A DNA stretch of 64,000 nucleotides from Fredinandcohnia aciditolerans (GTDB lineage Bacteria; Bacillota; Bacilli; Bacillales; Bacillaceae_L), in contig QGHH01000022.1 in assembly GCA_003640645.1 (NCBI GenBank), positions 1 through 64,000 of the forward strand, read 5' to 3'. Positions 9,251 to 17,358 of this stretch are shown here, in pieces (positions within the stretch are counted from its first letter, which is position 1; each line of letters begins with the position of its first letter). A program made the position numbers and the translations under genes. The notes under the pieces are model-generated. The model saw only the letters and a program-made list of their open reading frames with translations, was not told where the DNA came from and searched no databases.

Positions 9251-9469
9251 ATGGGAAAGTCATTTTATCACTATATTGTAAAATTTCGTACGGCAAAAGC
9301 GAAAGATGAGATTAGTCAATTTGCAAATGATATCTATTTGGATCATAGCTTTCCAATCTATTCGAAGGATTACAATGAATTAAGCTCATATTTGGAGTTA
9401 AACGGCCAATATTTAAAAAGTATGTCTACTTTCGATAAGGCCTGGGATCTTTATGAAAACGAAGATTGA
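9251..9469 (+). CDS. yozE: YozE-family protein (SAM-like fold)
   Basis: A 72-residue protein of the YozE family, recognisable by the SFYHYIVKFR start and the SFPIYSKDYNELSSYLE core. Members are compact helical proteins with a SAM-like fold of unknown function. The ATG follows AGGATGTGG; a longer reading from GTG 9242 has no better ribosome site. A strong terminator follows at once, so with its own promoter it appears monocistronic. Confidence 0.88.
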   Translation: MGKSFYHYIVKFRTAKAKDEISQFANDIYLDHSFPIYSKDYNELSSYLELNGQYLKSMSTFDKAWDLYENED

Positions 9470-9474
9470 ATATT

Positions 9475-9507
9475 AACCACTGAGATGCAGAATCTCGGTG
9501 GTTATTT
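9475..9507 (+). terminator. Intrinsic terminator after yozE
   Basis: A 12-bp stem AACCACTGAGAT / ATCTCGGTGGTT with a short loop and one G-T pair, followed by a short T-rich stretch. Confidence 0.7.
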
Positions 9508-9550
9508 ACGTTTATAAGTAACTAAATTAGCTTATTTTTTAAGAACGAAA

Positions 9551-9690
9551 AAATACTGCCACTATCCTAGATTTTCTGTCACTACGTTCAAATACTGCCA
9601 CTAACTAGGATTTACTGCCACTATTTCAAAAACACTGCCGCTAACTATGATTTACTCCCACTATTCTAAAAATACTGCCACTAACATTCG
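9551..9690. repeat. Short array with 20-bp period, core CTGCCACTA
   Basis: Seven degenerate units with cores at 9556, 9576, 9595, 9615, 9635, 9655 and 9675: steps of 20, 19, 20, 20, 20 and 20 bp. Core variants are CTGTCACTA, CTGCCGCTA and CTCCCACTA, with AT-rich spacers. No reading frame is apparent. The remaining gap up to 9855 (about 165 bp) shows nothing I recognise. Confidence 0.85.
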
Positions 9691-9855
9691 CCCTAAAACA
9701 AATCTCTATAACGAACACTTCACCCCACAAATTTTAGGCTCGCCCACCCTTAATATTTCTTGATTCACAAGCCCTATTATATTGCCGTTTTGCAAAAGAC
9801 TTGCATATACTATGTCACACCCTTTAAATCGACACCAAAGCAGAGGGATGAGGAT

Positions 9856-10548
9856 ATGGATGATAAAAGCAAAAAGCCAAAATACAAAATCGGGGATATC
9901 GTCGTTGTTAAGTTATATGGAACAGTTGGATCTGTGACCGATATCCGTAAGCTAGATGGAAACTTTCTATATAAAGTTAATAAAGGCGAGGCATTTTACT
10001 CAGAATCGGCCCTAACCTTGCTTTCCCAATATAAAGCAAAGCCGATGGAAATTGAAAAAATCGATATTGAATACAAATATTATTTTGGTGACCTTGTCTT
10101 TGTGCAAGGATATGACAATGATGTGTTTAAAATTGTCGGGATTCACACTGAAATTTGGAGATACAAAGAGGGTGCGTGGGAGGATGTGATTTACGAATTA
10201 GCGAGAGTGACAGACGGTGAGTGGCTCGAAGCAGGAGAGGATGAGCTGACACTACTTGCAGACTTTGATCAAGCCGAAACATTCCTTCAAAAATATTCGT
10301 TGAAGTATTTTGTGAAAAAGAAAAACAATAATGCGGGGATGTATGAAAATATGGATATCTATCGTAAATCCGAGAAAGATCATATGCGTATTAAAAAAGA
10401 GAAAAAAGAAATCATTGACGGTTTATTAGATGTATACAACGACTACAAGATCCTGTACGATATGTTCCAGGATCAGAAATATAAAGATGTTATGGATTTA
10501 GCAATGAAAAATCTACAAAAATTTGAGTCTGGGAAAGGTAACGATTAA
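9856..10548 (+). CDS. yodN: YodN-like protein of unknown function
   Basis: A 230-residue soluble protein. The N-terminal 60 residues (KYKIGDIVVVKLYGTVG) look like a small beta-barrel, and the same pattern recurs near 75-95 (YYFGDLVFVQGYDNDV). The C-terminal 80 residues are highly charged and helical. The ATG follows GAGGGATGAGGA; an upstream extension to 9760 has no ribosome site. The name rests on position between yozE and yozD, as I recall in B. subtilis. Its last 4 bp overlap the convergent gene. Confidence 0.6.
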   Translation: MDDKSKKPKYKIGDIVVVKLYGTVGSVTDIRKLDGNFLYKVNKGEAFYSESALTLLSQYKAKPMEIEKIDIEYKYYFGDLVFVQGYDNDVFKIVGIHTEIWRYKEGAWEDVIYELARVTDGEWLEAGEDELTLLADFDQAETFLQKYSLKYFVKKKNNNAGMYENMDIYRKSEKDHMRIKKEKKEIIDGLLDVYNDYKILYDMFQDQKYKDVMDLAMKNLQKFESGKGND

Positions 10549-10742
10549 CCCATGAGTAACGCTTGTACTAACACATAAAAGAAATAAGGGATCCCTAAAA
10601 ACAAAATAACCGAAAATAATCCTTTTGTTACTTTTCCTAACACTTTGTCAAACCTGTCTCCGTCAATAAATGCTAGTAATTTATTGGTGCGATTCACTTC
10701 TGCTTGTACTGGAAATTTTACAATAACGGTTTGCTTTGTCAT
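10545..10742 (-). CDS. Small single-pass membrane protein, unknown
   Basis: A 65-residue protein: a polar N-terminal 35 residues, then one hydrophobic helix (GLFSVILFLGIPYFFYVLVQ) near the C-terminus, suggesting a tail-anchored or N-in orientation. The ATG at 10742 sits after GGAGGGG; an upstream ATG lacks a site. It converges with yodN and overlaps it by 4 bp. I do not recognise the family. Confidence 0.65.
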   Translation of the reverse strand: MTKQTVIVKFPVQAEVNRTNKLLAFIDGDRFDKVLGKVTKGLFSVILFLGIPYFFYVLVQALLMG

Positions 10743-10884
10743 GAGAACCCCTCCATTAGGCTTGTCCAATTCTTATATTCCATCCTATGTATGAACTTTT
10801 GATTTCATGACTAAAAAATAATATACATATGAAATGACATAGGTGACGTTTTTACATCATACATCTTAAGTAAAGGGGGCGATC

Positions 10885-11055
10885 ATGCTGAAGGAGATTG
10901 AGGTTGTTATTGATACGGAGGAAATTGCAGAGTTTTTCTATAACGAGCTTGTCCAAAGGGGATTTGCCCCAAGCGAGGAAGAGCTAGAGGAACTAGCAGA
11001 TATTACATTTGAATACTTACTCTTTAAATGTGTAATTGACGAAGAAGAAGACTAG
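10885..11055 (+). CDS. yozD: YozD-family small acidic protein
   Basis: A 56-residue acidic, mostly helical protein starting MLKEIEVVIDTEEIAEFFY and ending VIDEEED. It resembles the YozD family kept beside yodN and yozE in bacilli. The start follows AAAGGGGGC by a few bases, and a terminator lies 10 bp downstream. Function unknown. Confidence 0.8.
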   Translation: MLKEIEVVIDTEEIAEFFYNELVQRGFAPSEEELEELADITFEYLLFKCVIDEEED

Positions 11056-11064
11056 GTACATATA

Positions 11065-11090
11065 ACGGCGGGGAAACCCGTCGTTTTTCT
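11065..11090 (+). terminator. Intrinsic terminator after yozD
   Basis: ACGGCGGG / CCCGTCGT stem with a GAAA-type loop, followed by TTTTT. Confidence 0.8.
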
Positions 11091-11112
11091 AATGAAAAAA
11101 TATCATTTCTGT

Positions 11113-11140
11113 AGAAACTTTTTTCATGCCCAGTCGTATA
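11113..11140 (+). promoter_or_regulatory. ECF (sigma-W-type) promoter of spo0M
   Basis: AGAAAC (11113-11118), 16 bp, then CGTATA (11135-11140), with a T-run right after the -35. This matches the B. subtilis sigma-W-type pattern TGAAAC-N16-CGTA except at the first two bases. It lies 30 bp before the spo0M start. Confidence 0.75.
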
Positions 11141-11169
11141 GTTTATATCAAGCATTAGGAGGAATGCCC

Positions 11170-11940
11170 ATGTCTTTATTTAATAAACTTTTTTCAAGTA
11201 TTGGGATAGGAAGTGCAAGAGTCGATACAAAGTTAACAACTGACCAACTTAGGGCTGGTGACAAGGTTTCTGGCGTTGTTGAAATTGTTGGAGGAAATAC
11301 GGAACAGCAAATCGACGAGATTTATCTTTCCTTAATGACAACCTACATTAAAGAATCGAATGACAAAAAGTTTAACCAACAAGCAACGATTGAAAAAATG
11401 AAAATTGTTGAGCGTTTTACAATTGGAAGTAACGAAAGACGTGAAATTCCATTTTCATTTGTCCTCCCACTTGATACACCTGTAACGTTCGGGAAATCAA
11501 AAGTGTGGATTCATACAGGCTTAGATATTAAAAATGCAATTGACCCTTCAGATAAAGATTATATTTCAGTTTCTCCATCACCACTTGCAGCAGGTGTGTT
11601 GAATGCGGTATATGATTTAGGCTTTAGCCTACGTAAGGTAGATTGCGAAGCGGCACCATACCGACTAAGAAGAAGGCTACCATTTGTACAGGAATTTGAG
11701 TTTGTCCCTACAAGTGGACAATATCGTGGAAGATTAGATGAAGTAGAAGTAATGTTCTTTCCACAATCAGAAGATCGGGTGGAAGTGATGATGCAGGTGG
11801 ATCGACGTGCACGTGGGTTAAGTAGCTTCCTTGCTGAGGCGTTGGATATGGATGAATCCTTTGTTAACTTCACTGTAACGACGAATGATCTTCCAAATCT
11901 CAAATCAAAAATTAACCAAATTATTAGCCGTTATAGTTAA
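11170..11940 (+). CDS. spo0M: Sporulation-control protein Spo0M
   Basis: A 256-residue arrestin-like beta-sandwich protein of the SpoOM family, close to the B. subtilis length. Typical features are the MSLFNKLFSSIGIGSARVDT start, the LRAGDKVSGVVEIVGG strand and a charged mid-region. The protein modulates entry to sporulation and has been linked to cell division and envelope function. The ATG follows AGGAGG. Expression is predicted from the ECF-type promoter just upstream, tying it to envelope stress. Monocistronic, ending at a terminator. Confidence 0.92.
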   Translation: MSLFNKLFSSIGIGSARVDTKLTTDQLRAGDKVSGVVEIVGGNTEQQIDEIYLSLMTTYIKESNDKKFNQQATIEKMKIVERFTIGSNERREIPFSFVLPLDTPVTFGKSKVWIHTGLDIKNAIDPSDKDYISVSPSPLAAGVLNAVYDLGFSLRKVDCEAAPYRLRRRLPFVQEFEFVPTSGQYRGRLDEVEVMFFPQSEDRVEVMMQVDRRARGLSSFLAEALDMDESFVNFTVTTNDLPNLKSKINQIISRYS

Positions 11941-11946
11941 TTGAAA

Positions 11947-11978
11947 AAGGGCGCCCTGCAATCGGACGCCCTTATTTA
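11947..11978. terminator. Terminator between spo0M and convergent small gene
   Basis: AAGGGCG / CGCCCTT stem with a 13-base loop followed by a T-rich tail on the + strand; placed to serve both genes. Confidence 0.65.
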
Positions 11979-11980
11979 AT

Positions 11981-12127
11981 TTATTCATTATGCCCTGGTC
12001 CGTTTTTACGGCCACCAGCAGCTGAGAATTCTTTACCGTGAGCGATTTGTTCCGCTTCAATTGCTTCAGGTGGAGTATGGTTGTTTTTCTTAGGAGCATT
12101 TATACGATTACGATTTTTCTTACCCAT
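11981..12127 (-). CDS. Small basic spore-type protein, unknown family
   Basis: A 48-residue protein rich in Asn, Lys, His and Gly (start MGKKNRNRINAPKKNNHTPP, end GRKNGPGHNE), the composition of minor small acid-soluble spore proteins. The ATG follows TTGGAGGG with good spacing. Spore packaging is an inference from composition; I cannot assign an Ssp family. A repeat element begins about 20 bp upstream of its start. Confidence 0.75.
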   Translation of the reverse strand: MGKKNRNRINAPKKNNHTPPEAIEAEQIAHGKEFSAAGGRKNGPGHNE

Positions 12128-12147
12128 TTTATTCCCTCCAATAGGAT

Positions 12148-12288
12148 GTTCAAAAAGTCCGGTGAAATGACACATCGAATTTCTTCGTTGGCTTGCTTTT
12201 CCGCTCCTCGCGTATCAATTACATACGTTCCGGTGCTCGAAGCTTCGCCGCCTCGAACTTCTTGGTCCTTTACATCCTCCTTTTGAAC
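12148..12288. repeat. MITE-like intergenic repeat, family GTTCAAAAAGTCCGG, copy 1
   Basis: A 141-bp element that starts GTTCAAAAAGTCC and ends CTCCTTTTGAAC, so its ends are inverted repeats. It closely matches the element at 24076-24251 along its length. It holds no gene and lies between two small genes on the minus strand. Confidence 0.85.
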
Positions 12289-12298
12289 TCTCTTTTAA

Positions 12299-12433
12299 TT
12301 ATTTAGGCTGCATAAAGCCGTCTTTTGCTTTTTTCGATGTATTTGGTGGATTTCCAACACCTTTTGTAGTGTCAGTTGCATTTGCATAGTCCACAGCTTG
12401 TCTTAATTTTTTGCTCATTTTTTCGTTTGCCAT
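12299..12433 (-). CDS. Small basic protein of 44 residues, unknown
   Basis: MANEKMSKKLRQAVDYANA is followed by a Lys/Asn/Pro-rich tail ending KDGFMQPK. The ATG at 12433 follows a GGGGG ribosome site on the minus strand; the longer reading from 12481 has none. Size and composition suggest a spore-associated small protein, like its neighbour, but I do not recognise the family. It is divergent from deoD. Confidence 0.65.
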   Translation of the reverse strand: MANEKMSKKLRQAVDYANATDTTKGVGNPPNTSKKAKDGFMQPK

Positions 12434-12568
12434 GTACGAATACCCCCTTTTTGATGATGATACAATCTTATCTTTCCCCATATTTTTGCGTTAATCAAAC
12501 TTTTTAAGTAGAATGGAATTGTGGTAACATAGAAAAAGTGTAATTTTACCTATATAGGAGGATCATGA

Positions 12569-13273
12569 ATGAGTACACATATTGGAGCAAAGCAAGGGGA
12601 TATCGCTGAAACAATATTGCTTCCAGGAGACCCATTGCGTGCAAAGTATATTGCTGAAAACTTTCTTGAAAATGTTCAATGCTACAATGAAGTTCGTGGA
12701 ATGCTCGGTTTTACCGGTACATATAAAGGAAAGCGCGTGTCTGTCCAAGGAACTGGTATGGGGGTTCCATCGATTTCAATATACATACATGAATTAATGA
12801 ATGAATATGGAGTCCAAAACTTAATTCGAGTTGGAACTTGCGGTGCGATTCAAAAGGATGTGAAAGTACGAGATGTCATTTTAGCGATGACTTCCTCAAC
12901 GAACTCACAAATGAACCGCATCAATTTTGGTAGTGTCGATTATGCTCCAACCGCATCATTTGATTTATTGCAAAAAGCATATGAGGCAGGAACTGAAAAA
13001 GCCCTTAATCTTAAAGTAGGAAATGTCTTCACTAGTGATGTTTTCTATAATGAGAATGCCGAATTAGAAAAATGGGCACAGTATGGGATTCTTGCGATTG
13101 AAATGGAAACAACGGCACTCTACACATTAGCAGCGAAATTTGGTCGCAATGCATTATCAGTTTTAACAGTAAGTGATCATATTTTAACGGGAGAAGAAAC
13201 AACAGCTGAAGAACGTCAAACAACTTTTAATGATATGATTGAGGTTGCTCTAGAAGCAGCGTTGAAGGAATAA
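12569..13273 (+). CDS. deoD: Purine-nucleoside phosphorylase DeoD
   Basis: A 234-residue hexameric-type purine-nucleoside phosphorylase, splitting purine (deoxy)nucleosides with phosphate for salvage. Visible are the N-terminal [11 protein letters not shown], the phosphate-site [10 protein letters not shown], the IRVGTCGAI motif, the substrate-site IEMETTALY, and the catalytic Asp in VSDHILTGE. The ATG follows TAGGAGGATC. It is monocistronic with a terminator-like stem after the stop. Confidence 0.96.
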   Translation: MSTHIGAKQGDIAETILLPGDPLRAKYIAENFLENVQCYNEVRGMLGFTGTYKGKRVSVQGTGMGVPSISIYIHELMNEYGVQNLIRVGTCGAIQKDVKVRDVILAMTSSTNSQMNRINFGSVDYAPTASFDLLQKAYEAGTEKALNLKVGNVFTSDVFYNENAELEKWAQYGILAIEMETTALYTLAAKFGRNALSVLTVSDHILTGEETTAEERQTTFNDMIEVALEAALKE

Positions 13274-13275
13274 AT

Positions 13276-13316
13276 AAACTATATCCAGTGGAGCAAAACA
13301 CCGCTGAATATAGTTT
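13276..13316 (+). terminator. Stem-loop after deoD
   Basis: AAACTATATCCAGTGG pairs imperfectly with CCGCTGAATATAGTTT. No strong T-run follows, so termination is plausible but not certain. Confidence 0.5.
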
Positions 13317-13325
13317 ATGCCTCCG

Positions 13326-13443
13326 GCGGATGCCATGACTTTTCAGAGGGAATTTTTCGAGCAGTAAGATTAAAGACTTCAAACGCCACATCCTGTGGCA
13401 ACGTCTTTATGACCCACTTCATGTGGGCCTAAAAATCTGGCAC
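13326..13443. repeat. Double-hairpin intergenic repeat, copy 1
   Basis: Matches 17359-17473 over about 115 bp: TTTTCGAGCA, then TAAGATTAAA, then two hairpins, GCCAC-atcc-TGTGGC and CCCAC-ttcat-GTGGG, and a final TAAAAATCT. No coding potential. It fills most of the gap before the next gene. Confidence 0.8.
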
Positions 13444-13523
13444 AAATACGCCAAGGCGCATTTGATTAAGGGGAAAAGATTTCGGGATTCGAGATTTTTT
13501 CCTCTTTTATTAGGGTGATAATT

Positions 13524-15716
13524 ATGAAAAATCGATTTATTAGATATGGTGTGACGTTAGCCGTCGTCTTGTTTGTTGCCTTTTTCGGGTCAAAAATTAT
13601 TTCTCCATCTGAGTCTTTTACAGATACTGATGAGGAGGTAAAAAGCCAACTGGTTGTGAATGGCTTTAAGATAGATGGGATTACCTTTTATGGGAATCAA
13701 GTTCTCGCCTTGTTAGAGGAAAACGGTCAAAAGAAACTTTACATCGGGGACCGACAACAAACTGTAATTGAGAACGTGACACCATGGGTGGATTACCAAG
13801 TTCCTAACAGTCCTGATAAAACTTATAGAGGGGTAGAAGTGAATCCGGACGCCCACTTGTTGTATTTGTACGGAAAGAAAGATGATGGCAGCAATTTTAT
13901 CGAGATGATTAATATTGGCACAAAAGAAACCGTTTCCGAAATTCCATTTGAGGGTACTGCTAAAATCAGTAATATTAAATTTAAAAACGGCTATGAAGAA
14001 GGGATGCTCTATGCCAAGACCAATCCTGAAAAGCAAAAAGCCGAAATCATTTTTAATACACCTGAATTTGATTCCCATATGGATTTATTCGTCGTTGACC
14101 TTCCATCAAAAAAGGCGACAGTTGACTGGGTCGATGCTAATCCGGAGCTGGAGCATATTGTCTACACAATTAAAGACCAAGGGAAGATTTCTGCTTTTGT
14201 TCATGAATTAGCCACCAATAAGACAACCCAACTTGATAAAATAAGTGGAGATAAGTTTCTATTTGATGGGGAACAGCTCATCGGTTTTAAATCCAAAAAG
14301 GACAAACTGGACATTAAAGAATTCAAATATAAACAAGTGACTACGACTAAAGAACCTGAGAACGTAATGTATGATATCGTGATTAAAAATGGAATTGTGA
14401 TAGATCCTGACAAGGAAACGATGAAAATTGGCTATCATGTTGGAATTAAGGACGACAAAGTGGCTGCGGTTACTAAATCAGCGATACGTGGAGAGACAGA
14501 AATTGATGCGTATCAAAAAATCGTAAGTCCCGGCTTTATTGATATGCTTTCGTTTAATCCAAACCCAATGGCAGCGAAGTTCAAAATTGGTGATGGGGTT
14601 ACAACAAATCTTTCCATGCATGGGTGTACGGTTGATTTTAACGGTTTTTTTAATCAATATGAAAATTATCCAACATCAGTAAACTATGGGGGTGCCTTGT
14701 TTGCGGTTCGTTTACGTTATGAAGCCGGACTTGGCAACCACGGCACACCAACTCAGGAACAAATTGACTATATGGTAAAACGTGCACAAGAGGAAATTAA
14801 AAAAGGGGCGCTCGCACTTGCTTTTAGCCCTGAGTATTATCCAGGAACGACACCTGATGAAATCAGGGCCCTTATGAAAGTTGCAAAGGAATATGGCATT
14901 GTTACACATTTCCATGGCAGGCATTCTAGTCTAACAGGCGAACATACAAGTATTGATTCAGTAAAAGAAGTTCTTGGTTATGCAAGGGAGCTAGATGCCC
15001 CGGTTCATTTTATGCATCTTCACAGTACAGGTGGGACAGGTGCGATGGATGAAGCATTAGCCCTGATTGAAGAAGCTCGTGCTGATGGCTACCAAGTCAC
15101 ATATGATGTGTACCCATACGATTCTTGGGCAACAGATATTTCATTTGAGCGTCTCGGCGGAGATTGGCAAACAAGGTTTGGCATATCCTATTCAGACATT
15201 CAAGTAGCGGGTACCACTGAGAGACTAACGGAGGAAACATTTCCTATTTACCGTAAGAAAGGTGGACAAGTTATCGTTTATGCGATGGATGAGGAAGAGC
15301 TCATTCAAGCATTACAAGTAGATTATAGTATGATTGGTAGCGATGCAACGATGGACAGTGAGTTTAATCATCCAAGAGGAGCGGGGACATTTTCGAGGTT
15401 TATCGGGCGTTACATTCGTGACCTTGATATTTTACCACTGATGGAAGGGATGAAGAAAATTACCATTCATTCCGCAAGACAACTAGAGGAAGTTGCACCA
15501 GCTATGAGTACAAGAGGAAGGCTCCATGTTGGAGCTACCGCAGATATTACGGTTTTTGACTACCATGAGATCATCGACACTTCAACAGCCGAAAAACCAG
15601 CATCCTTATCCAAAGGAATCGATTATGTTATCGTATCTGGTAAAGTTGCAAAAGACGAAACAGGTGTACAAACTCAGGTTAAAAACGGACAACCGATAAT
15701 TGGAGTATTCGAATAA
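13524..15716 (+). CDS. Membrane-anchored amidohydrolase, D-aminoacylase-like
   Basis: A 730-residue protein. An N-terminal hydrophobic helix (about 8-24) suggests a signal anchor. About 250 residues of uncharacterised beta-rich sequence follow, then an amidohydrolase/D-aminoacylase domain (about 280-730). The usual metal motif GFIDxHxH is replaced by GFIDMLSFNP. A Cys (about 368, in HGCTVDF), His in THFHGRH and HFMHLHSTG, and Asp in IGSDATMDSE line up with the D-aminoacylase Cys/His/His zinc site and catalytic Asp. So one metal site may remain. The ATG follows AGGGTGAT. Substrate unknown; acylated D-amino acids or cell-wall fragments are possibilities. Confidence 0.75.
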   Translation: MKNRFIRYGVTLAVVLFVAFFGSKIISPSESFTDTDEEVKSQLVVNGFKIDGITFYGNQVLALLEENGQKKLYIGDRQQTVIENVTPWVDYQVPNSPDKTYRGVEVNPDAHLLYLYGKKDDGSNFIEMINIGTKETVSEIPFEGTAKISNIKFKNGYEEGMLYAKTNPEKQKAEIIFNTPEFDSHMDLFVVDLPSKKATVDWVDANPELEHIVYTIKDQGKISAFVHELATNKTTQLDKISGDKFLFDGEQLIGFKSKKDKLDIKEFKYKQVTTTKEPENVMYDIVIKNGIVIDPDKETMKIGYHVGIKDDKVAAVTKSAIRGETEIDAYQKIVSPGFIDMLSFNPNPMAAKFKIGDGVTTNLSMHGCTVDFNGFFNQYENYPTSVNYGGALFAVRLRYEAGLGNHGTPTQEQIDYMVKRAQEEIKKGALALAFSPEYYPGTTPDEIRALMKVAKEYGIVTHFHGRHSSLTGEHTSIDSVKEVLGYARELDAPVHFMHLHSTGGTGAMDEALALIEEARADGYQVTYDVYPYDSWATDISFERLGGDWQTRFGISYSDIQVAGTTERLTEETFPIYRKKGGQVIVYAMDEEELIQALQVDYSMIGSDATMDSEFNHPRGAGTFSRFIGRYIRDLDILPLMEGMKKITIHSARQLEEVAPAMSTRGRLHVGATADITVFDYHEIIDTSTAEKPASLSKGIDYVIVSGKVAKDETGVQTQVKNGQPIIGVFE

Positions 15717-15783
15717 AATTTTTCCTTACATTTATCATCATATTCCTTTAGAAAAAGCAGATACTTTTAAAGAGGTGATTTTG

Positions 15784-16023
15784 ATGAATCATGAAAAAGA
15801 TTTTGATCGGGATCATGATCGTGAAGATGCGCTAACTGAGGATGCTTTAAAGGAAGTTCTAGAAACAGCCTATACTGCAGAGTCTGAACTGATGCGACGC
15901 TACTTGATTACCTCAGAAAGAGTTCATAATGATCCTGAACTGAAAGAAAGACTTGCGAACTTCGCTGAAGGAAATGCAAAGCGCACGAAACAGCTCCAAA
16001 ATGAAATTTCAAAACTTCACTAA
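15784..16023 (+). CDS. Small acidic helical protein, unknown
   Basis: A 79-residue protein: a Asp/His/Glu-rich start (NHEKDFDRDHDRED), then helices with ETAYTAESELMRRYLITSERVHND. The ATG follows GAGGTGATT; upstream extension into the amidohydrolase has no site. It lies 67 bp after that gene and ends at a terminator. The helices faintly recall short ferritin-like or spore-coat-type proteins, but I cannot assign it. Confidence 0.65.
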   Translation: MNHEKDFDRDHDREDALTEDALKEVLETAYTAESELMRRYLITSERVHNDPELKERLANFAEGNAKRTKQLQNEISKLH

Positions 16024-16025
16024 TC

Positions 16026-16060
16026 AAAGCCACGAGGGAAGCACACCTTCGTGGCTTTTA
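16026..16060 (+). terminator. Intrinsic terminator
   Basis: AAAGCCACGAGGG / CCTTCGTGGCTTTT stem-loop right after the stop codon, with a T-rich tail. Confidence 0.8.
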
Positions 16061-16122
16061 TAGATACATGAAATATTCATTTATTGTTTATGCTAAATGT
16101 AGATATCATCGGAGGTGTGAAA

Positions 16123-16932
16123 ATGCCTGAGTTGCCAGAAATGGAGACATACAAAAACCTCCTTCAACTAAAAGTAGCAGGTCATGTCATTCAAGATGTG
16201 GAAGTAAATCGTGAAAAATCAATCAATACTTCGGTTTCTGATTTTACTAAAGAACTTGTTGGAAATAAAATTACTCAAATCCACCGTAGGGGGAAGCACC
16301 TTTTTTTTGACCTTGAAAGCGGTAATAAATTACTTCTTCATCTTATGCTTGGCGGTTTGATGTATATCGAAACAAATAACGATACAATTTCAAGAACAAA
16401 ACAAGTGATTCTTCGATTTGCATCCCATCAACTTTGTTTTATTGGATTAAGATTAGGATACTTACATCTACTAACACCTGACCAAGTTGAATCCGAATTA
16501 GCAGATTTAGGGCCAGAACCTATGCAAGCTGGTTTTACACTTCAATCTTTTGAAGATTTAGTTGAAAACAAAAGGGGAATGCTTAAAACAACGCTTGTTG
16601 ATCAGGATTTTATCGCAGGGATCGGTAATTGTTACTCTGATGAAATTTGCTTTGCTGCAGAACTTCTACCAACCAGGACGTTTGATACATTGGATGATGC
16701 ACAAGTTCAAAAATTGTATCAATCGATTCATTCTGTATTTCAAGATGCCATTCGATTTGGTGGATATATGGCACAGCCACTTTTTAAGGGGGATCATTTA
16801 ACCGGCGGTTATGATGAAAAATGTAAAGTATATGACCGAGAAGGTGAAGCGTGTTTTCGTTGTGGTTCCGTTATTAAGAAGAAAGAAGTGTCATCCAGGA
16901 AAACTTTTTTCTGTGCAAATTGCCAAATCTAA
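16123..16932 (+). CDS. Fpg/Nei-family DNA glycosylase
   Basis: A 269-residue base-excision-repair glycosylase/AP lyase. It begins MPELPEMETY, with the catalytic Pro and Glu directly after Met, has the Lys of RRGKHLFFDL, the helix-two-turn-helix GIGNCYSDEI, and a C-terminal zinc finger (CFRCG...CANC). It differs from standard MutM (PELPEVETVR) in its first helix and was probably a paralog with another lesion range, so I leave the symbol blank. The ATG follows GGAGGTG. Acts in the cytoplasm on oxidised bases. Confidence 0.9.
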   Translation: MPELPEMETYKNLLQLKVAGHVIQDVEVNREKSINTSVSDFTKELVGNKITQIHRRGKHLFFDLESGNKLLLHLMLGGLMYIETNNDTISRTKQVILRFASHQLCFIGLRLGYLHLLTPDQVESELADLGPEPMQAGFTLQSFEDLVENKRGMLKTTLVDQDFIAGIGNCYSDEICFAAELLPTRTFDTLDDAQVQKLYQSIHSVFQDAIRFGGYMAQPLFKGDHLTGGYDEKCKVYDREGEACFRCGSVIKKKEVSSRKTFFCANCQI

Positions 16933-17005
16933 AAAATACACTTGATTATCACATAGGTTAATGGCTATTCTATATATGAGTCAATAATAGAAAGAGGGAT
17001 TTTTT

Positions 17006-17272
17006 ATGGCAGAAAAAACATTTACAATTACAAGTGACGCTGGCTTACATGCAAGACCAGCTACAAAGCTCGTACATAAAGCAAGTCAATTTCAATCAGA
17101 AATTACACTTACTTTCAACGGTAAATCTGTAAACCTTAAATCAATTATGGGTGTAATGTCTCTTGGTGTGCCAAAAGGTTCACAAATCGTGATTCAAGCA
17201 GAAGGTAATGATGCAGATGCAGCCTTAGAAGGAATTGGGTCTGTGTTAAAAGAAGAAAACTTAGGTGAATAA
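17006..17272 (+). CDS. ptsH: Phosphocarrier protein HPr (standalone)
   Basis: An 88-residue HPr. The phosphotransfer His15 is in GLHARPAT and the regulatory Ser46 is in [12 protein letters not shown], so it could carry phosphate from enzyme I to sugar EIIs and act as CcpA corepressor when Ser-phosphorylated. Having His15 rules out a Crh-type protein. It has AGAGGGA before the ATG and its own terminator; no enzyme I gene follows, unlike the usual ptsHI operon. Confidence 0.93.
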   Translation: MAEKTFTITSDAGLHARPATKLVHKASQFQSEITLTFNGKSVNLKSIMGVMSLGVPKGSQIVIQAEGNDADAALEGIGSVLKEENLGE

Positions 17273-17282
17273 CACCAAATAA

Positions 17283-17313
17283 AAACAACCATCCATGCAG
17301 ATGGTTGTTTTAA
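17283..17313 (+). terminator. Intrinsic terminator after ptsH
   Basis: AAACAACCATC / GATGGTTGTTT stem with a 6-base loop and a T-rich tail. Confidence 0.85.
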
Positions 17314-17358
17314 CTTTATTCAGCAATTATCCATACATATACGGACAATAGAATGTAT

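Noticed and set aside
12038-12286. 82-residue plus-strand frame
   Set aside because: It is antisense to a small gene with a good ribosome site and runs through a repeat element.
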